A DNA stretch of 54,194 nt from Helicobacteraceae bacterium (GCA_031286325.1 JAITUT010000035.1:1-54194), one strand, 5' to 3'; counted from the first letter of the stretch, positions 8,115 through 16,827 are shown. The notes: generated from the letters alone by a model not told the origin. Numbers and translations: made by a program.

Positions 8115-8516
8115 ATGGTTTTAGACATCGTACAAATTCAGAAGATTCTACCGCACCGCGTGCCGTTTTTGCTCGTAGATCGCGTAACCGATGTACGAGT
8201 CGGCGAGTGCGTGGAGGCTTACAAAAATGTCTCCGTTTCGGAGCCGGTTTTCCAAGGGCACTTTCCAGGGCACCCGATCTATCCTGGCGTGATGATCATT
8301 GAGGGAATGGCGCAGGCGGGAGCGGTTTTGGCGTTCTACACCGGCGAAATGAACGAGGAAGCGGCGAAAAATAAGGTCGTCTATTTTATGTCCATTGACG
8401 GCGCGAAGTTTCGCAAGCCTATCCGCCCCGGCGATCGCATAGATTACAAAGTGAGCGTAATTAAACGCAAAGGCGCGATCTGGGTCTTGGACGCGAAAGC
8501 GTTCGTGGATAACTAA
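8115..8516 (+). CDS. fabZ: 3-hydroxyacyl-ACP dehydratase, with an early in-frame stop
   Basis: The hot-dog-fold enzyme dehydrates (3R)-hydroxyacyl-ACP in fatty acid synthesis. The catalytic segment [20 protein letters not shown], with the active-site His and Glu, is intact. The frame stops at TAA 8514-8516 after 133 residues. The same frame then continues for 15 more sense codons, reading VACEAELKAMVVDKE, to a TGA at 8562-8564 that overlaps the lpxA GTG. That tail matches the normal FabZ C-terminus (AEAELKAM-like). The ancestral gene therefore ended at 8564 and the TAA is one substitution away from AAA. The product is probably still active, since the catalytic part is complete. Confidence 0.93.
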   Translation: MVLDIVQIQKILPHRVPFLLVDRVTDVRVGECVEAYKNVSVSEPVFQGHFPGHPIYPGVMIIEGMAQAGAVLAFYTGEMNEEAAKNKVVYFMSIDGAKFRKPIRPGDRIDYKVSVIKRKGAIWVLDAKAFVDN

Positions 8517-8560
8517 GTCGCCTGCGAGGCGGAGTTAAAAGCAATGGTGGTAGATAAAGA

Positions 8561-9361
8561 GTGAGCAAAATTCACGAAACGGCAATTATTGAAAAGGGCG
8601 CGGAGATCGCGGACGATGTCGAGATCGGGGCATACGCGTTTATCGGCGCGAAAGTCAGGATCGGCAAAGGGACGATCGTAGGGCATAGCGCGCATATTGA
8701 GGGGCGAACTACGATCGGCGAGGGCAACAAAATTTTTCCGCTCTCGTCGCTTGGTACCGCGCCGCAAGATTTGAAGTATAACGGCGAGGACACAGAACTG
8801 ATTATCGGTGATCGCAATGTTTTCCGCGAGTTTTGCCAAGTGAATTTAGGCACGGCGCAAGGCGGCGGCAACACGCGAATCGCCGGCGATTGCCTATTTA
8901 TGGGGCATACGCACATCGCGCACGACTGCCAGATCGGCAATCGCGTGATCATAGCGAACTTCGTGCCGCTCGCGGGGCATATTGAGATCGGCGATTTCGC
9001 CGTGATCGGCGGGCAGAGCGCGGTGCATCAATTTGTGCGGATCGGGCGCAATTCTATGATCGCGGGGGCGAGCGCGGTGAGCCAAGATGTGCCGCCATTT
9101 TCGCTCGTGGAGGGCAACCGCGCGACTATTCGCGGGCTGAATTTAACAGGTTTAAGGCGACACTTTGACCACGCCGCGATCGACGGCGTTAAAAGCGTCT
9201 TTAAGGAAATTTTCCGCAAAAATCACGCCGCGAAAACCGCCGCGGAAAGTATTCTCGCCGAGCGCGGCGATTCTTTAAGCGCGGAAGCAAAAGAGCTTTG
9301 CCAATTTATCATTGATAGCAAACGAGGCGTGCCGCAAATGCGCGCCGAAGAGAGCGAATAA
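8561..9361 (+). CDS. lpxA: Acyl-ACP:UDP-N-acetylglucosamine O-acyltransferase
   Basis: The 266-residue protein catalyses the first step of lipid A synthesis in the cytoplasm. Hexapeptide repeats of the left-handed beta-helix run through the first two thirds (IGKGTIVG, IGEGNKIF, IGNRVIIAN and others). GHTHIAHDCQIGN contains the catalytic His region, and a C-terminal helical domain follows. The start is GTG at 8561. It overlaps the restored end of fabZ, which supports both a fabZ-lpxA operon and the original length of fabZ. Confidence 0.95.
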   Translation: MSKIHETAIIEKGAEIADDVEIGAYAFIGAKVRIGKGTIVGHSAHIEGRTTIGEGNKIFPLSSLGTAPQDLKYNGEDTELIIGDRNVFREFCQVNLGTAQGGGNTRIAGDCLFMGHTHIAHDCQIGNRVIIANFVPLAGHIEIGDFAVIGGQSAVHQFVRIGRNSMIAGASAVSQDVPPFSLVEGNRATIRGLNLTGLRRHFDHAAIDGVKSVFKEIFRKNHAAKTAAESILAERGDSLSAEAKELCQFIIDSKRGVPQMRAEESE

Positions 9362-9414
9362 ATAAAAAGGTAGAATACCGTCTTTGATTTTATAAAAGCG
9401 CGCGAGAGGTTTCT

Positions 9415-10668
9415 TTGGAACAAAAAATAAATATGAAAATTTGCAGTTTTTGCGGCGCGGAATTGCCGGAAAATCAGGTCTTATCCGCGCAAAAAGGCGC
9501 GGTGAGAATCTGCGCGAATTGCGTTTCGGCGGCGCACAAAATTATGATGGGCTGGCAGCAAAAGCGCGAGCAAGCGCAAGAGGGAATGAACTTCAGCCCG
9601 AAGGGTTTGAAAGAAATTCTAGACTCGTATGTGATCGGGCAGGAGGAGGCTAAAAAGACTTTCGCGATCGCGGTTTATAACCACTACAAGCGCGTCTTTC
9701 GCCAACACGAAATTGAAGACGAGAGCGAGATCGCGAAATCAAATGTCCTTTTGATCGGTCCCACCGGCAGCGGCAAGACTTTAATGGCGCAGACTTTGGC
9801 GCGCTACCTAAATGTGCCGATCGCGCTCGCCGACGCTACGAGCCTCACCGAAGCAGGTTATGTCGGCGAAGATGTGGAAAATATCCTCACAAAACTTCTG
9901 CAAAACGCGGGCGGCGATATGAAAAAAGCCGAGCGCGGGATCGTTTTTATTGACGAAATAGACAAGATCGCGCGACTCGGCGAAAATCGCTCGATCACGC
10001 GCGATGTGAGCGGCGAGGGCGTCCAGCAGACGCTGCTTAAAATCATTGAGGGTAGCTCGGTTAATGTTACGCAGCGCGGCGGGCGCAAACACCCGCATTC
10101 GGATTTTGTCGCGATGGACACGACGAACATTTTGTTTATCTGCGGCGGCGCGTTTGACGGGCTAGAAGATATCGTAGCGCGCAGGATCGGCAAAAATTCG
10201 TTAGGCTTCACGCAGACTCAGCGCGGCGCGAAAGAGACGCGAGAGTTAATTCACCAGCTTGAAAGCGAGGATTTGATCCACTACGGTTTGATTCCCGAAC
10301 TCATCGGGCGTTTGCACGTGATCTCAACTCTGCGCGAATTAGAGGTCGGCGATCTAATGCAAATTCTGACCACCCCGAAAAACGCGCTGATCAAGCAGTA
10401 TCAAAAGTTATTCGCGATTGACGGCGTGAAACTCACTTTCACAGACGATGCGATCAAGGCGATCGCGCAACAGGCGATCAAGCGCAAAACAGGCGCGCGC
10501 GGGCTTCGCACGATCATTGAGAAAGTGGCGCGCGATCTAATGTATGAGTTGCCGGATTTGCAGGATTTGGAAATTGTAATCGGCGAAGAGAGTGTGAATA
10601 AAGGCGAGAAACCGCTTTATATTAAAATGGCGGCGGCGAAAGCCGAACGCGAAAAACTAAGCGCGTAA
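9415..10668 (+). CDS. clpX: ATP-dependent Clp protease ATP-binding subunit ClpX
   Basis: The protein has about 417 residues. An N-terminal zinc finger (CSFCG, then CANC) recognises substrates and adaptors. The AAA+ module has GPTGSGKT (Walker A), VFIDEIDK (Walker B) and a KTGARGLR sensor-2 segment. The hexamer unfolds proteins for ClpP. A TTG at 9415 has GAGAGG five bases upstream, whereas ATG 9433 starts directly before the zinc finger and has only a weak site; I kept the TTG. The position between lpxA and mreB is the usual Campylobacterota order. Confidence 0.97.
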   Translation: MEQKINMKICSFCGAELPENQVLSAQKGAVRICANCVSAAHKIMMGWQQKREQAQEGMNFSPKGLKEILDSYVIGQEEAKKTFAIAVYNHYKRVFRQHEIEDESEIAKSNVLLIGPTGSGKTLMAQTLARYLNVPIALADATSLTEAGYVGEDVENILTKLLQNAGGDMKKAERGIVFIDEIDKIARLGENRSITRDVSGEGVQQTLLKIIEGSSVNVTQRGGRKHPHSDFVAMDTTNILFICGGAFDGLEDIVARRIGKNSLGFTQTQRGAKETRELIHQLESEDLIHYGLIPELIGRLHVISTLRELEVGDLMQILTTPKNALIKQYQKLFAIDGVKLTFTDDAIKAIAQQAIKRKTGARGLRTIIEKVARDLMYELPDLQDLEIVIGEESVNKGEKPLYIKMAAAKAEREKLSA

Positions 10669-10679
10669 AAGGATAGATT

Positions 10680-11732
10680 ATGTTTATGGACAAGGTCATC
10701 GGGCTATTTTCCAGCGATATAGCGATTGATTTGGGAACGGCGAATACCGTTGTGATCGTGCGCGGCGCGAAAGAGGCGGGCGATCACGGTATTCTCATTA
10801 ACGAGCCTAGCGTGGTGGCGGTGCAGAGAGACTCTTTGGGTCGCAACCACATTTTGGCGGTGGGGCGCGAGGCGAAAGATATGCTCGGCAAAACCCCCGG
10901 CAACATTATCGCGGTGCGCCCGATGCGAGACGGCGTGATCGCGGACTTTGAGATGACGGAGCGAATGATCCGCTACTTTATTGAGAAAGTGCATCGCCGC
11001 AAAACTTTTGTCCGTCCGCGCGTGGTCGTGGGCGTACCCTATGGCGTTACGCAGGTAGAGCGTAAGGCGATCAGAGAATCCGTAATAAGCGCGGGAGCCA
11101 GAGAGGTTTATTTGATTGAAGAGCCGATGGCGGCGGCGATTGGCGCGGGTTTGCCTGTGGAAGAACCGCGCGGATCGCTTGTGGTTGATATTGGCGGCGG
11201 CACGACCGAGATCGGCGTTACGAGTCTCGGCGGTTTGGTAATAAGCAAATCTATCCGCGTAGCCGGCGACAAAATGGACAGCGCGATCGTAGATTACATC
11301 AAGAAAAAGCACAACCTTTTGATTGGCGAGAGGATCGCGGAAGATATTAAAATGACAATTGGCAACGCCGTCGCGCCGCGCGAAGCGATGAAAATGGCGA
11401 TCAAAGGTCGCAGCCAAAACACAGGTTTGCTTGAAACCATTGAATTTAACACAGACGACGCCAGAGAGGCTCTGCGCCCGCCCGTGAAAGACATTTTGGA
11501 GGCGGTTAAGATCGTGCTTGAAGAAACCCCGCCCGATTTGGCGGGCGACATTGTGGAAAACGGCATCGTCCTCGCGGGCGGCGGCGCGTTGCTCAAAGGG
11601 CTCGACAAGTTTTTGAGCGAAGAGACGCACTTGCCTGTTTATATCGCCGAAGAGCCGTTGCTCGCCGTTGCCAAAGGCGCGGGTCGCGTGTTGGAAAAGT
11701 TAGAGTTTCTCAAACAGATCGCCTACGAATAA
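10680..11732 (+). CDS. mreB: Rod-shape-determining actin homologue MreB
   Basis: The 350-residue actin-fold protein has DLGTANTVV (phosphate 1), DIGGGTTEIGV (phosphate 2) and LAGGGALLKGL (adenosine). It forms membrane-bound filaments that guide side-wall peptidoglycan synthesis. It starts 11 bases after clpX, so the two are probably co-transcribed. An ATG two codons in (10686) is an alternative start. The gene normally found next, mreC, is absent; an AT-rich hypothetical gene follows instead. Confidence 0.97.
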   Translation: MFMDKVIGLFSSDIAIDLGTANTVVIVRGAKEAGDHGILINEPSVVAVQRDSLGRNHILAVGREAKDMLGKTPGNIIAVRPMRDGVIADFEMTERMIRYFIEKVHRRKTFVRPRVVVGVPYGVTQVERKAIRESVISAGAREVYLIEEPMAAAIGAGLPVEEPRGSLVVDIGGGTTEIGVTSLGGLVISKSIRVAGDKMDSAIVDYIKKKHNLLIGERIAEDIKMTIGNAVAPREAMKMAIKGRSQNTGLLETIEFNTDDAREALRPPVKDILEAVKIVLEETPPDLAGDIVENGIVLAGGGALLKGLDKFLSEETHLPVYIAEEPLLAVAKGAGRVLEKLEFLKQIAYE

Positions 11733-11796
11733 CTTAAACTTCAAGCGGGAGGAAGATTCCCGCTTGGGCGAAAGAAAAGGCGCGAAAAAAGCAAAA

Positions 11797-12897
11797 ATGA
11801 AAAATTTAGAAAAAGCAAACCCATTCAAATCAACCGTTGCAAAAACGGATTTTGGAACAGCAACTACTTTGCTTGCGGACTTTGGCGTTTCGCAACACGG
11901 CTCTATAAATTACAAAGGAAAAACGTTATTGGCGAATTATGTATATGCCGAAAACGAAACATACAAACTGGTTTATACCGTATTTGACAACGATGGAAAT
12001 CACGAAAGTTTCGCGGAAGACGACGGAATTTTACCAACGCTGTTTTTAAGTCCCGAAAATGAAGCCTTTGTTTCCGTTCAGCCCTACGATCCCGATAATG
12101 ATTTGGAAATAAGCATACCTGTTTTTAACCGTGAAAATACGGAATTACCTAAAAGAAACAGACCTTTTTTAGGAAAATTTATGGGAACGGCAAAACAGTT
12201 TTCCATACTTTACGATGGTGATATTTGGTCGGAGACAAAACCAGATAAACTTCTTGCCATTGAATTTAAAGACGGCGCAATCAAGAAAAAACACAATGTC
12301 AAAGTTCCATTGCCAAGAAACAACAAAGTTTTTATAGCCGACAACGAAATTCATTTATTGGCAATTGACGGCAAAAGTTGGTTGCACCGACAAATTGACG
12401 AAAAAGGGAATGTCATTCGTGAAAGAAAAATTCAACCGGGGACAAAATATTTTTCTGAAATATTAAGCCTGTCATTTGAAAAAGAATCATATATTTTATG
12501 TGGAGTAAAAGGGAAAATTTCACTTGAAATTATTTCAACCGACGGCAAAAGCAAAAGTAAAGAATTGGCGGATATTAAATGCGGTTTTTATAACACTTGG
12601 AAACCCGCGAAAATCGCGGAGGGCACTTATGTTACACAATTTAACGGAGATTTGGGCAACGGTTGGTTTACGATCAAGAATGACCAACTTTTAGAACTTT
12701 TTTACGGCAAAGAAGTAAAAGGTTATAAAAACTTGTTTACAAACGAAATTTTAAAAATGAACAACGAACACTTGTGCGTTTCGAATATCAACAAAACAAC
12801 GGAAAACGCCTACGCCGTAGTCTTTTATCCTATGACGGAGCGAGGGCTAAAGAATAAAGAATTGATTATATTAAATAGAGAAATAAAACCGCAATGA
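11797..12897 (+). CDS. Hypothetical AT-rich protein, possibly beta-propeller-like
   Basis: I do not recognise the family. The product has about 366 residues from the ATG at 11797; a TTG at 11764 would add 11 residues. It has many short beta-prone segments with G-N-x or D-G-K turns, spaced as in propeller-like proteins. It lacks a signal peptide, membrane helix or catalytic motif that I can see. Codon use is AT-rich (AAA, GAA, TTT), unlike mreB before it and fba after it. Its stop overlaps the ATG of a small frame that carries a dispersed peptide motif. Acquisition by transfer is likely. Confidence 0.6.
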   Translation: MKNLEKANPFKSTVAKTDFGTATTLLADFGVSQHGSINYKGKTLLANYVYAENETYKLVYTVFDNDGNHESFAEDDGILPTLFLSPENEAFVSVQPYDPDNDLEISIPVFNRENTELPKRNRPFLGKFMGTAKQFSILYDGDIWSETKPDKLLAIEFKDGAIKKKHNVKVPLPRNNKVFIADNEIHLLAIDGKSWLHRQIDEKGNVIRERKIQPGTKYFSEILSLSFEKESYILCGVKGKISLEIISTDGKSKSKELADIKCGFYNTWKPAKIAEGTYVTQFNGDLGNGWFTIKNDQLLELFYGKEVKGYKNLFTNEILKMNNEHLCVSNINKTTENAYAVVFYPMTERGLKNKELIILNREIKPQ

Positions 12898-12998
12898 AAA
12901 ACGAAGAAAAAGAAAGTTTACAAATAAACGCAGGGGCGAATCAACCCTTTTTATCACAACATTTTTTGCCTTTGAGACGTTATGCGGAAAATTTATAA
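12894..12998 (+). CDS. Small frame with the KESLxIN repeat peptide (copy D)
   Basis: This 34-codon frame starts at an ATG that overlaps the stop of the preceding gene (ATGA). It begins MKNEEKESLQINAGAN, closely matching the peptide of the three elements at 35.4, 36.4 and 37.1 kb (MKNEEKESLKINTEAT in the last). The DNA of 12895-12930 is nearly identical to the 37.1 kb copy. A short AGGG...CCCT inverted repeat follows. It may be a repeat element rather than a gene. Confidence 0.5.
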   Translation: MKNEEKESLQINAGANQPFLSQHFLPLRRYAENL

Positions 12999-13010
12999 AA
13001 CGTGATTTGT

Positions 13011-13300
13011 ATGAATGAGTTTGAAGACAAATGGATATGGATATTTCAAGGAGAAAACGCAACTTCTTGTACAGCGGTTTTTACGGAAAAAGAAAAGGCG
13101 GAATTATGGATATTCAAACATTCTCTTTCCGGTAGTTTAACTCGTATGCCTGTAAATAAAAGCGTATATGATTGGGCTATTGAATTAGATTTTTTATACC
13201 TAAAAAAGAATATCAAAAAATGGGAAGTTTTATTCAACGGTTTTCAAGCGCGTATTTGGAACATTCACATTATTGTAATGGCATAAATGTAACAGATTAA
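13011..13300 (+). pseudogene. DUF7710-like small protein, frame broken at a T run
   Basis: The frame from ATG 13011 encodes WIWIFQGENATSCTAVF and SVYDWAIELDF, which I recognise as a small, possibly immunity-related family (DUF7710-like). After the run of six T at 13190-13195 the tail becomes nonsense and ends at 13286. Adding one T restores FFIPKKEYQKMGSFIQRFSS and a stop at 13298-13300, which fits the family ending. This is a single-base homopolymer loss, either real or a sequencing error. The family name is from memory. Confidence 0.6.
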
Positions 13301-13489
13301 GTATAAGAATAAAAATAAAATCGCATTCCGCTACCGCTAGAGCAAAGCTTGGACGCCGAACGGCGCGCGTAAACGCCGAACAATGCTACAACTTCAAATC
13401 CGCTGAACGTTACGGGCGCGGATAGACGCGGATCGCAAATTGTTTTTTGGCATAATCGCTAGATAACCAAAGCGCGCGGGCGAGAAGTT

Positions 13490-13665
13490 GTGTTAGACTT
13501 TAAGTCTAAACTACGGATCGCGTTGCGATCAGGCGAGATTTGCCGCGCGGATCGGTTAGGACGCAAAGCGTCCGTTACCGCGCAGGGAGCGTTACGGCAA
13601 ATTTCAGGAGTTTCCAAAGACTTAAAGTCTTTGGTTGCGGGTCGACTTTTAGTCGGCGCGAGAAA
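13490..13665 (+). repeat. Composite hairpin leader in front of fba
   Basis: The fba leader contains a string of short inverted repeats. These are TTAGACTT-T-AAGTCTAA (13493-13509), GGACGC-AAA-GCGTCC (13559-13573), CCAAAGACTT-A-AAGTCTTTGG (13614-13634) and CGACT-TTT-AGTCG (13643-13655). It ends in GCGCGAGAA, like the other family copies. It is open in the fba frame but is unlikely to be translated, because a strong ribosome binding site lies after it. The stretch 13301-13490 shows nothing recognisable. Confidence 0.75.
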
Positions 13666-13681
13666 TCAAAAGGAGGCATTT

Positions 13682-14605
13682 ATGCTCATAAGCGGCGCAA
13701 AACTTTTGCAAAAGGCAAACGAGGGCGGCTACGCGGTAGGCGCGTTTAACATCAACAATATGGAGATGGCGCAGGCGATCTTTGAGGCGGCAAACGAGGC
13801 AAGTTCGCCGATCATTGTCCAGTCTAGCGAGGGCGCGATGAAATATGCGGGCGGCGAAATGTTGCACGCGATCGTGAAGACTCTGTCGGAGAAATATCCG
13901 CATATTCCGGTCGCGCTGAATCTTGATCACGGCACGAGCTTTGAATCGTGCCTCTATGCGATCAAATGCGGTTTTACGAGCGTGATGATAGACGCCTCGC
14001 ACCACAGTTTTGAGGAAAACCTCGCGATCACGAAAGAAGTCGTCCGCGCCGCGCATGCCGTAGATGTTGGCGTCGAAGCGGAGCTTGGCAGGCTTTCGGG
14101 CATTGAGGACAACATTATCGTAGAGGGCAAAAACGCGAGTTTGGTCGATCCTGACGAAGCCGAAAAGTTTGTGAAAGAGAGCGGCGTGGATTATCTAGCG
14201 CCCGCGATCGGAACAAGCCACGGCGCGTTTAAGTTTAAGGGCGAGCCGAAGTTGGAGTTTGATCTCTTAAAAGTTGTGAAAAAGCGCGTGGGGATTCCGC
14301 TCGTTTTACACGGCGCGAGTTCTATTCCCGACGAGGTTCGCGCGAGCTTTGAGGGCACGGGGGGCGACTTAAAAGGCTCCAAAGGCGTGCCCGCGAACTT
14401 CCTGACTCAAGCGATCGCGGGCGGCATTAACAAGGTGAATACCGACACCGATCTGCGCATCGCTTTTATGGCGGAGGTACGCCGCGTGGTGAAAGAAAAA
14501 CCAAGCGAAATTGATCCGCGAAATTATTTCAAACCGGCTCGCGCCGCGGTTGTTAAAATGCTTTTAGAGCGAATGAAAGTTCTAGGCAGCGCGGGCAAAA
14601 TTTGA
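13682..14605 (+). CDS. fba: Class II fructose-bisphosphate aldolase
   Basis: The 307-residue enzyme splits or forms fructose-1,6-bisphosphate in glycolysis and gluconeogenesis. Class II zinc and substrate residues are seen in NLDHGTSFE, the GTSHGAFKF segment and VLHGASSIPDE, with a late NVNTDTDLR-like segment (KVNTDTDLR). AAAAGGAGG precedes the ATG at 13682; the frame extends farther upstream, but only through the hairpin leader. A terminator follows. Confidence 0.96.
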   Translation: MLISGAKLLQKANEGGYAVGAFNINNMEMAQAIFEAANEASSPIIVQSSEGAMKYAGGEMLHAIVKTLSEKYPHIPVALNLDHGTSFESCLYAIKCGFTSVMIDASHHSFEENLAITKEVVRAAHAVDVGVEAELGRLSGIEDNIIVEGKNASLVDPDEAEKFVKESGVDYLAPAIGTSHGAFKFKGEPKLEFDLLKVVKKRVGIPLVLHGASSIPDEVRASFEGTGGDLKGSKGVPANFLTQAIAGGINKVNTDTDLRIAFMAEVRRVVKEKPSEIDPRNYFKPARAAVVKMLLERMKVLGSAGKI

Positions 14606-14651
14606 TTGAGATCTAGCGCTTTTGCGTTTATGCTTTATCGGATCGCGCTTT

Positions 14652-14694
14652 GCCGCAAGGGAAGAAATTTAATGTCTTATCCCTTGCGGCTTTT
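14652..14694 (+). terminator. Rho-independent terminator of fba
   Basis: An 11-base perfect stem (GCCGCAAGGGA at 14652 and its complement ending at 14690) with a 17-base loop is followed by TTTT. It lies about 50 bases after the fba stop. Confidence 0.75.
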
Positions 14695-14985
14695 GTTCCG
14701 CCTTGCCCGAACGCAAAATCGCCTCGCGCCAGAGGCTTTTTTCGCGCCCTATGCGCGCCCTATGATAAAGAAAAGCTTCCGCGCGGCGTTTTAGATTTGC
14801 GAAACCCGAATGAAACCTAATGAACCTATAAACCCCGCTGCTTGCGGCGGGCAAAGATCGCGAGGGCGAAGCTCAAAAGCGATCTACAAGATTTTTAGAG
14901 GCGAAACCTTTGGTCAAAGCGGGAGCTTTAAGCTCCTGCGAGAAGTTATCGGAATACGCGGAATAAAAATTGCTTATTGCGCATT
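14695..14985. other. Non-coding stretch with a hairpin repeat copy
   Basis: No gene is supported. At about 14895-14950 lies a copy of the dispersed element (CTTTGGTCAAAGCGGGAGC, then a GGAGCTT-TAAGCTCC palindrome, ending CTGCGAGAAGTT). Its end is about 40 bases before the next start codon. Confidence 0.6.
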
Positions 14986-15444
14986 ATGAAAATAACTGCC
15001 GTTTGCCTCTTGCCGCTTATCTTCGCAACTCTCGCGTCCGCCGCCGATCCCGATATGATCGGGCGTCGCGAATTTGCGAACTTTTATATCTCCGACAGCC
15101 TCAAAGAGGAAATTCGCGCTGAAATTATGCGCGATATAAACGCCTCGTTTGAGGCGGCGAAGACGGAGCTCTTTGAGCAGGTGCAGAGAGAGAGCGAACG
15201 GCAACGCAAACTTTACACCGCGCAAGTTGAGGAGATCGCGCGGCAACTCGCGAAAATTAAAGAGGAGTTAGATTTCGTGCGCGAATTAGTCGTGGATGCG
15301 AATTACCTGCGCAACTCCAACGCCGATGTGGTCGCGGGGCTCAAAAAGGAGCTAGACGCGCTCACAGACCGCCTCAAAACCCTTGAAAACGCCGCCTTGA
15401 AAGAGACGCCGCCTGAGATACCTCAAGGCGAGCGCAAACTTTAA
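14986..15444 (+). CDS. Exported coiled-coil protein, hypothetical
   Basis: The 152-residue product starts with a short signal peptide (MKITAVCLLPLIFATLASA). The rest is almost entirely charged helix with heptad-like spacing, from about residue 35 to 140, so it is probably a periplasmic coiled coil. I do not recognise the family. The stop TAA overlaps the waaF ATG (TAATG), so the two are translationally coupled and may both serve the envelope. Confidence 0.7.
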   Translation: MKITAVCLLPLIFATLASAADPDMIGRREFANFYISDSLKEEIRAEIMRDINASFEAAKTELFEQVQRESERQRKLYTAQVEEIARQLAKIKEELDFVRELVVDANYLRNSNADVVAGLKKELDALTDRLKTLENAALKETPPEIPQGERKL

Positions 15445-16433
15445 TGAAAATTCTCGCGATCGCGCCGAATTGGGTCGGCGATATGGTAATGGCGCAAGTT
15501 TTGTTCAAAGCGCTTAAAAAACTTTACGGCGCGGATACAATAATCGATGTCGTTTCGCAGCGGTGGGCGCTTTCGGTCGCGTCTCGTATGGACGAAGTTC
15601 GTAATTTAATTGAGATGAAGATCGCGCACGGCGAATTTGGGCTGAAAAAGCGATACGCGCTCGGCAAACTTCTGCGCGCGGAAAATTACGATCTAGCGAT
15701 CGTAATGACGATCACATTCAAATCCGCGCTGATCCCGTTTTTCGCGAAAATCCCTATCCGCGCGGGGCATTTGGGCGAGATACGTTTCGGTTTGATAAAC
15801 GATATTAAAAAAATCGCTATTAAACGTCCCAGAATGATTGATAAATATATGTCGCTCTGCGATCAGGGCGATCGCGAGATCGCGATTGAATATCCGAAAT
15901 TGCGCGTGGATTTGGAGAATCAGAAAAGTCTTTTGGCGCGGCTTGGGCTGAATGTTGATAAGCCGATAGCCGCGCTCTTTGTGGGCGCGGAATACGGCGA
16001 GGCGAAACGTTATTCGATCGGCAAATTCGCCGTGATCGCAAACAAACTTATTGAAAATGGTTGCCAAATTTGGGTATTCGGATCGGAGCGCGATCGCTCT
16101 TTGGGCGAGGAGCTCTTGCTGGATTCGCCAAAATCCGTGAATTTGTGCGGCAAAACATCGCTAACGGACGCGATTGATTTGATCGCGCTGGCGAAGTTCG
16201 CGATCTCAAACGACAGCGGGCTTTTGCATATCGCGGCGGCGGTTGGGATAAATGTGATTGCGATCTACGGATCGTCCACGTCCGATTACACGCCGCCATT
16301 GACCGACAAAAAAGAGATTGTTTCGCTGAATTTGCCGTGTTCGCCGTGCTTTAAGAAAAGGTGTCCGTTAAAGCACTTAAAATGTCTGCGCGATCTGCCG
16401 CCCGAAATGATTTTGGAGCGCGTGAAAAATTAA
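15444..16433 (+). CDS. waaF: ADP-heptose:LPS heptosyltransferase II
   Basis: The 329-residue GT9-family protein begins with IAPNWVGDMVMAQVLF, the hallmark of WaaF. The C-terminal half has the ADP-heptose-binding stretch ISNDSGLLHIAAAVG and IYGSSTSDYTPP. It adds the second heptose to the LPS inner core on the cytoplasmic side of the inner membrane. A Cys-rich segment (CSPCFKKRCPLKHLKCL) near the C-terminus is normal for the family. Confidence 0.92.
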   Translation: MKILAIAPNWVGDMVMAQVLFKALKKLYGADTIIDVVSQRWALSVASRMDEVRNLIEMKIAHGEFGLKKRYALGKLLRAENYDLAIVMTITFKSALIPFFAKIPIRAGHLGEIRFGLINDIKKIAIKRPRMIDKYMSLCDQGDREIAIEYPKLRVDLENQKSLLARLGLNVDKPIAALFVGAEYGEAKRYSIGKFAVIANKLIENGCQIWVFGSERDRSLGEELLLDSPKSVNLCGKTSLTDAIDLIALAKFAISNDSGLLHIAAAVGINVIAIYGSSTSDYTPPLTDKKEIVSLNLPCSPCFKKRCPLKHLKCLRDLPPEMILERVKN

Positions 16434-16491
16434 CGAATTTCGCCATTGCGGATTAAATTCGCGACATCGTAGGGCGGTTTTGATTTTGAGA

Positions 16492-16827
16492 TTATGTTTT
16501 TTCTTTAACGCTTTGTTTGTATTCCTCGCCCCATTGCCACATAGCGTCGTGTATCAACTTCAAACTTTTTCCGAGTTCCGTCAAAGAGTATTCCACTCTC
16601 GGCGGCACTTCGGCAAAAATTTCACGGCGGACAAGCCCGTTTTCCTCCATAATGCGCAAATGTTGCGTAAGGACTTTTTGAGAAATCCCGTCAAGGGATT
16701 TTTTAAGTTCCCCGAACCGTTTTGTGCCTGTCAGCAAATCGCGAACAATTAAAACTTTCCACCTATCTCCCATAAGAGTTAAAGCTGTTTCAACAGGGCA
16801 AGGCGGCAATTCATATCTTTTTAACAT
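16492..16827 (-). CDS. HxlR-family transcriptional regulator
   Basis: The 111-residue winged-helix protein has the HxlR signature: CPVETALTLMGDRWKVLIVR, then RFGELKKSLDGISQKVLTQ and LVRREIFAEVPPRVEYSLTE. Family members sense electrophiles or redox stress, in some cases through a cysteine at this N-terminal position (Cys 10 here). It is divergent from the NAD(P)-binding protein and probably controls it. The start at 16827 is chosen because a G-rich site precedes it; 16851 is an alternative. Confidence 0.9.
   Translation of the reverse strand: MLKRYELPPCPVETALTLMGDRWKVLIVRDLLTGTKRFGELKKSLDGISQKVLTQHLRIMEENGLVRREIFAEVPPRVEYSLTELGKSLKLIHDAMWQWGEEYKQSVKEKT

Noticed and set aside
10704-11630. 308-codon open frame on the minus strand
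   Set aside because: Antisense shadow of mreB in G+C-rich DNA with few stops; no recognisable protein.
14606-14794. 62-codon frame after fba
   Set aside because: It contains the fba terminator hairpin and begins at the fba stop; not a gene.
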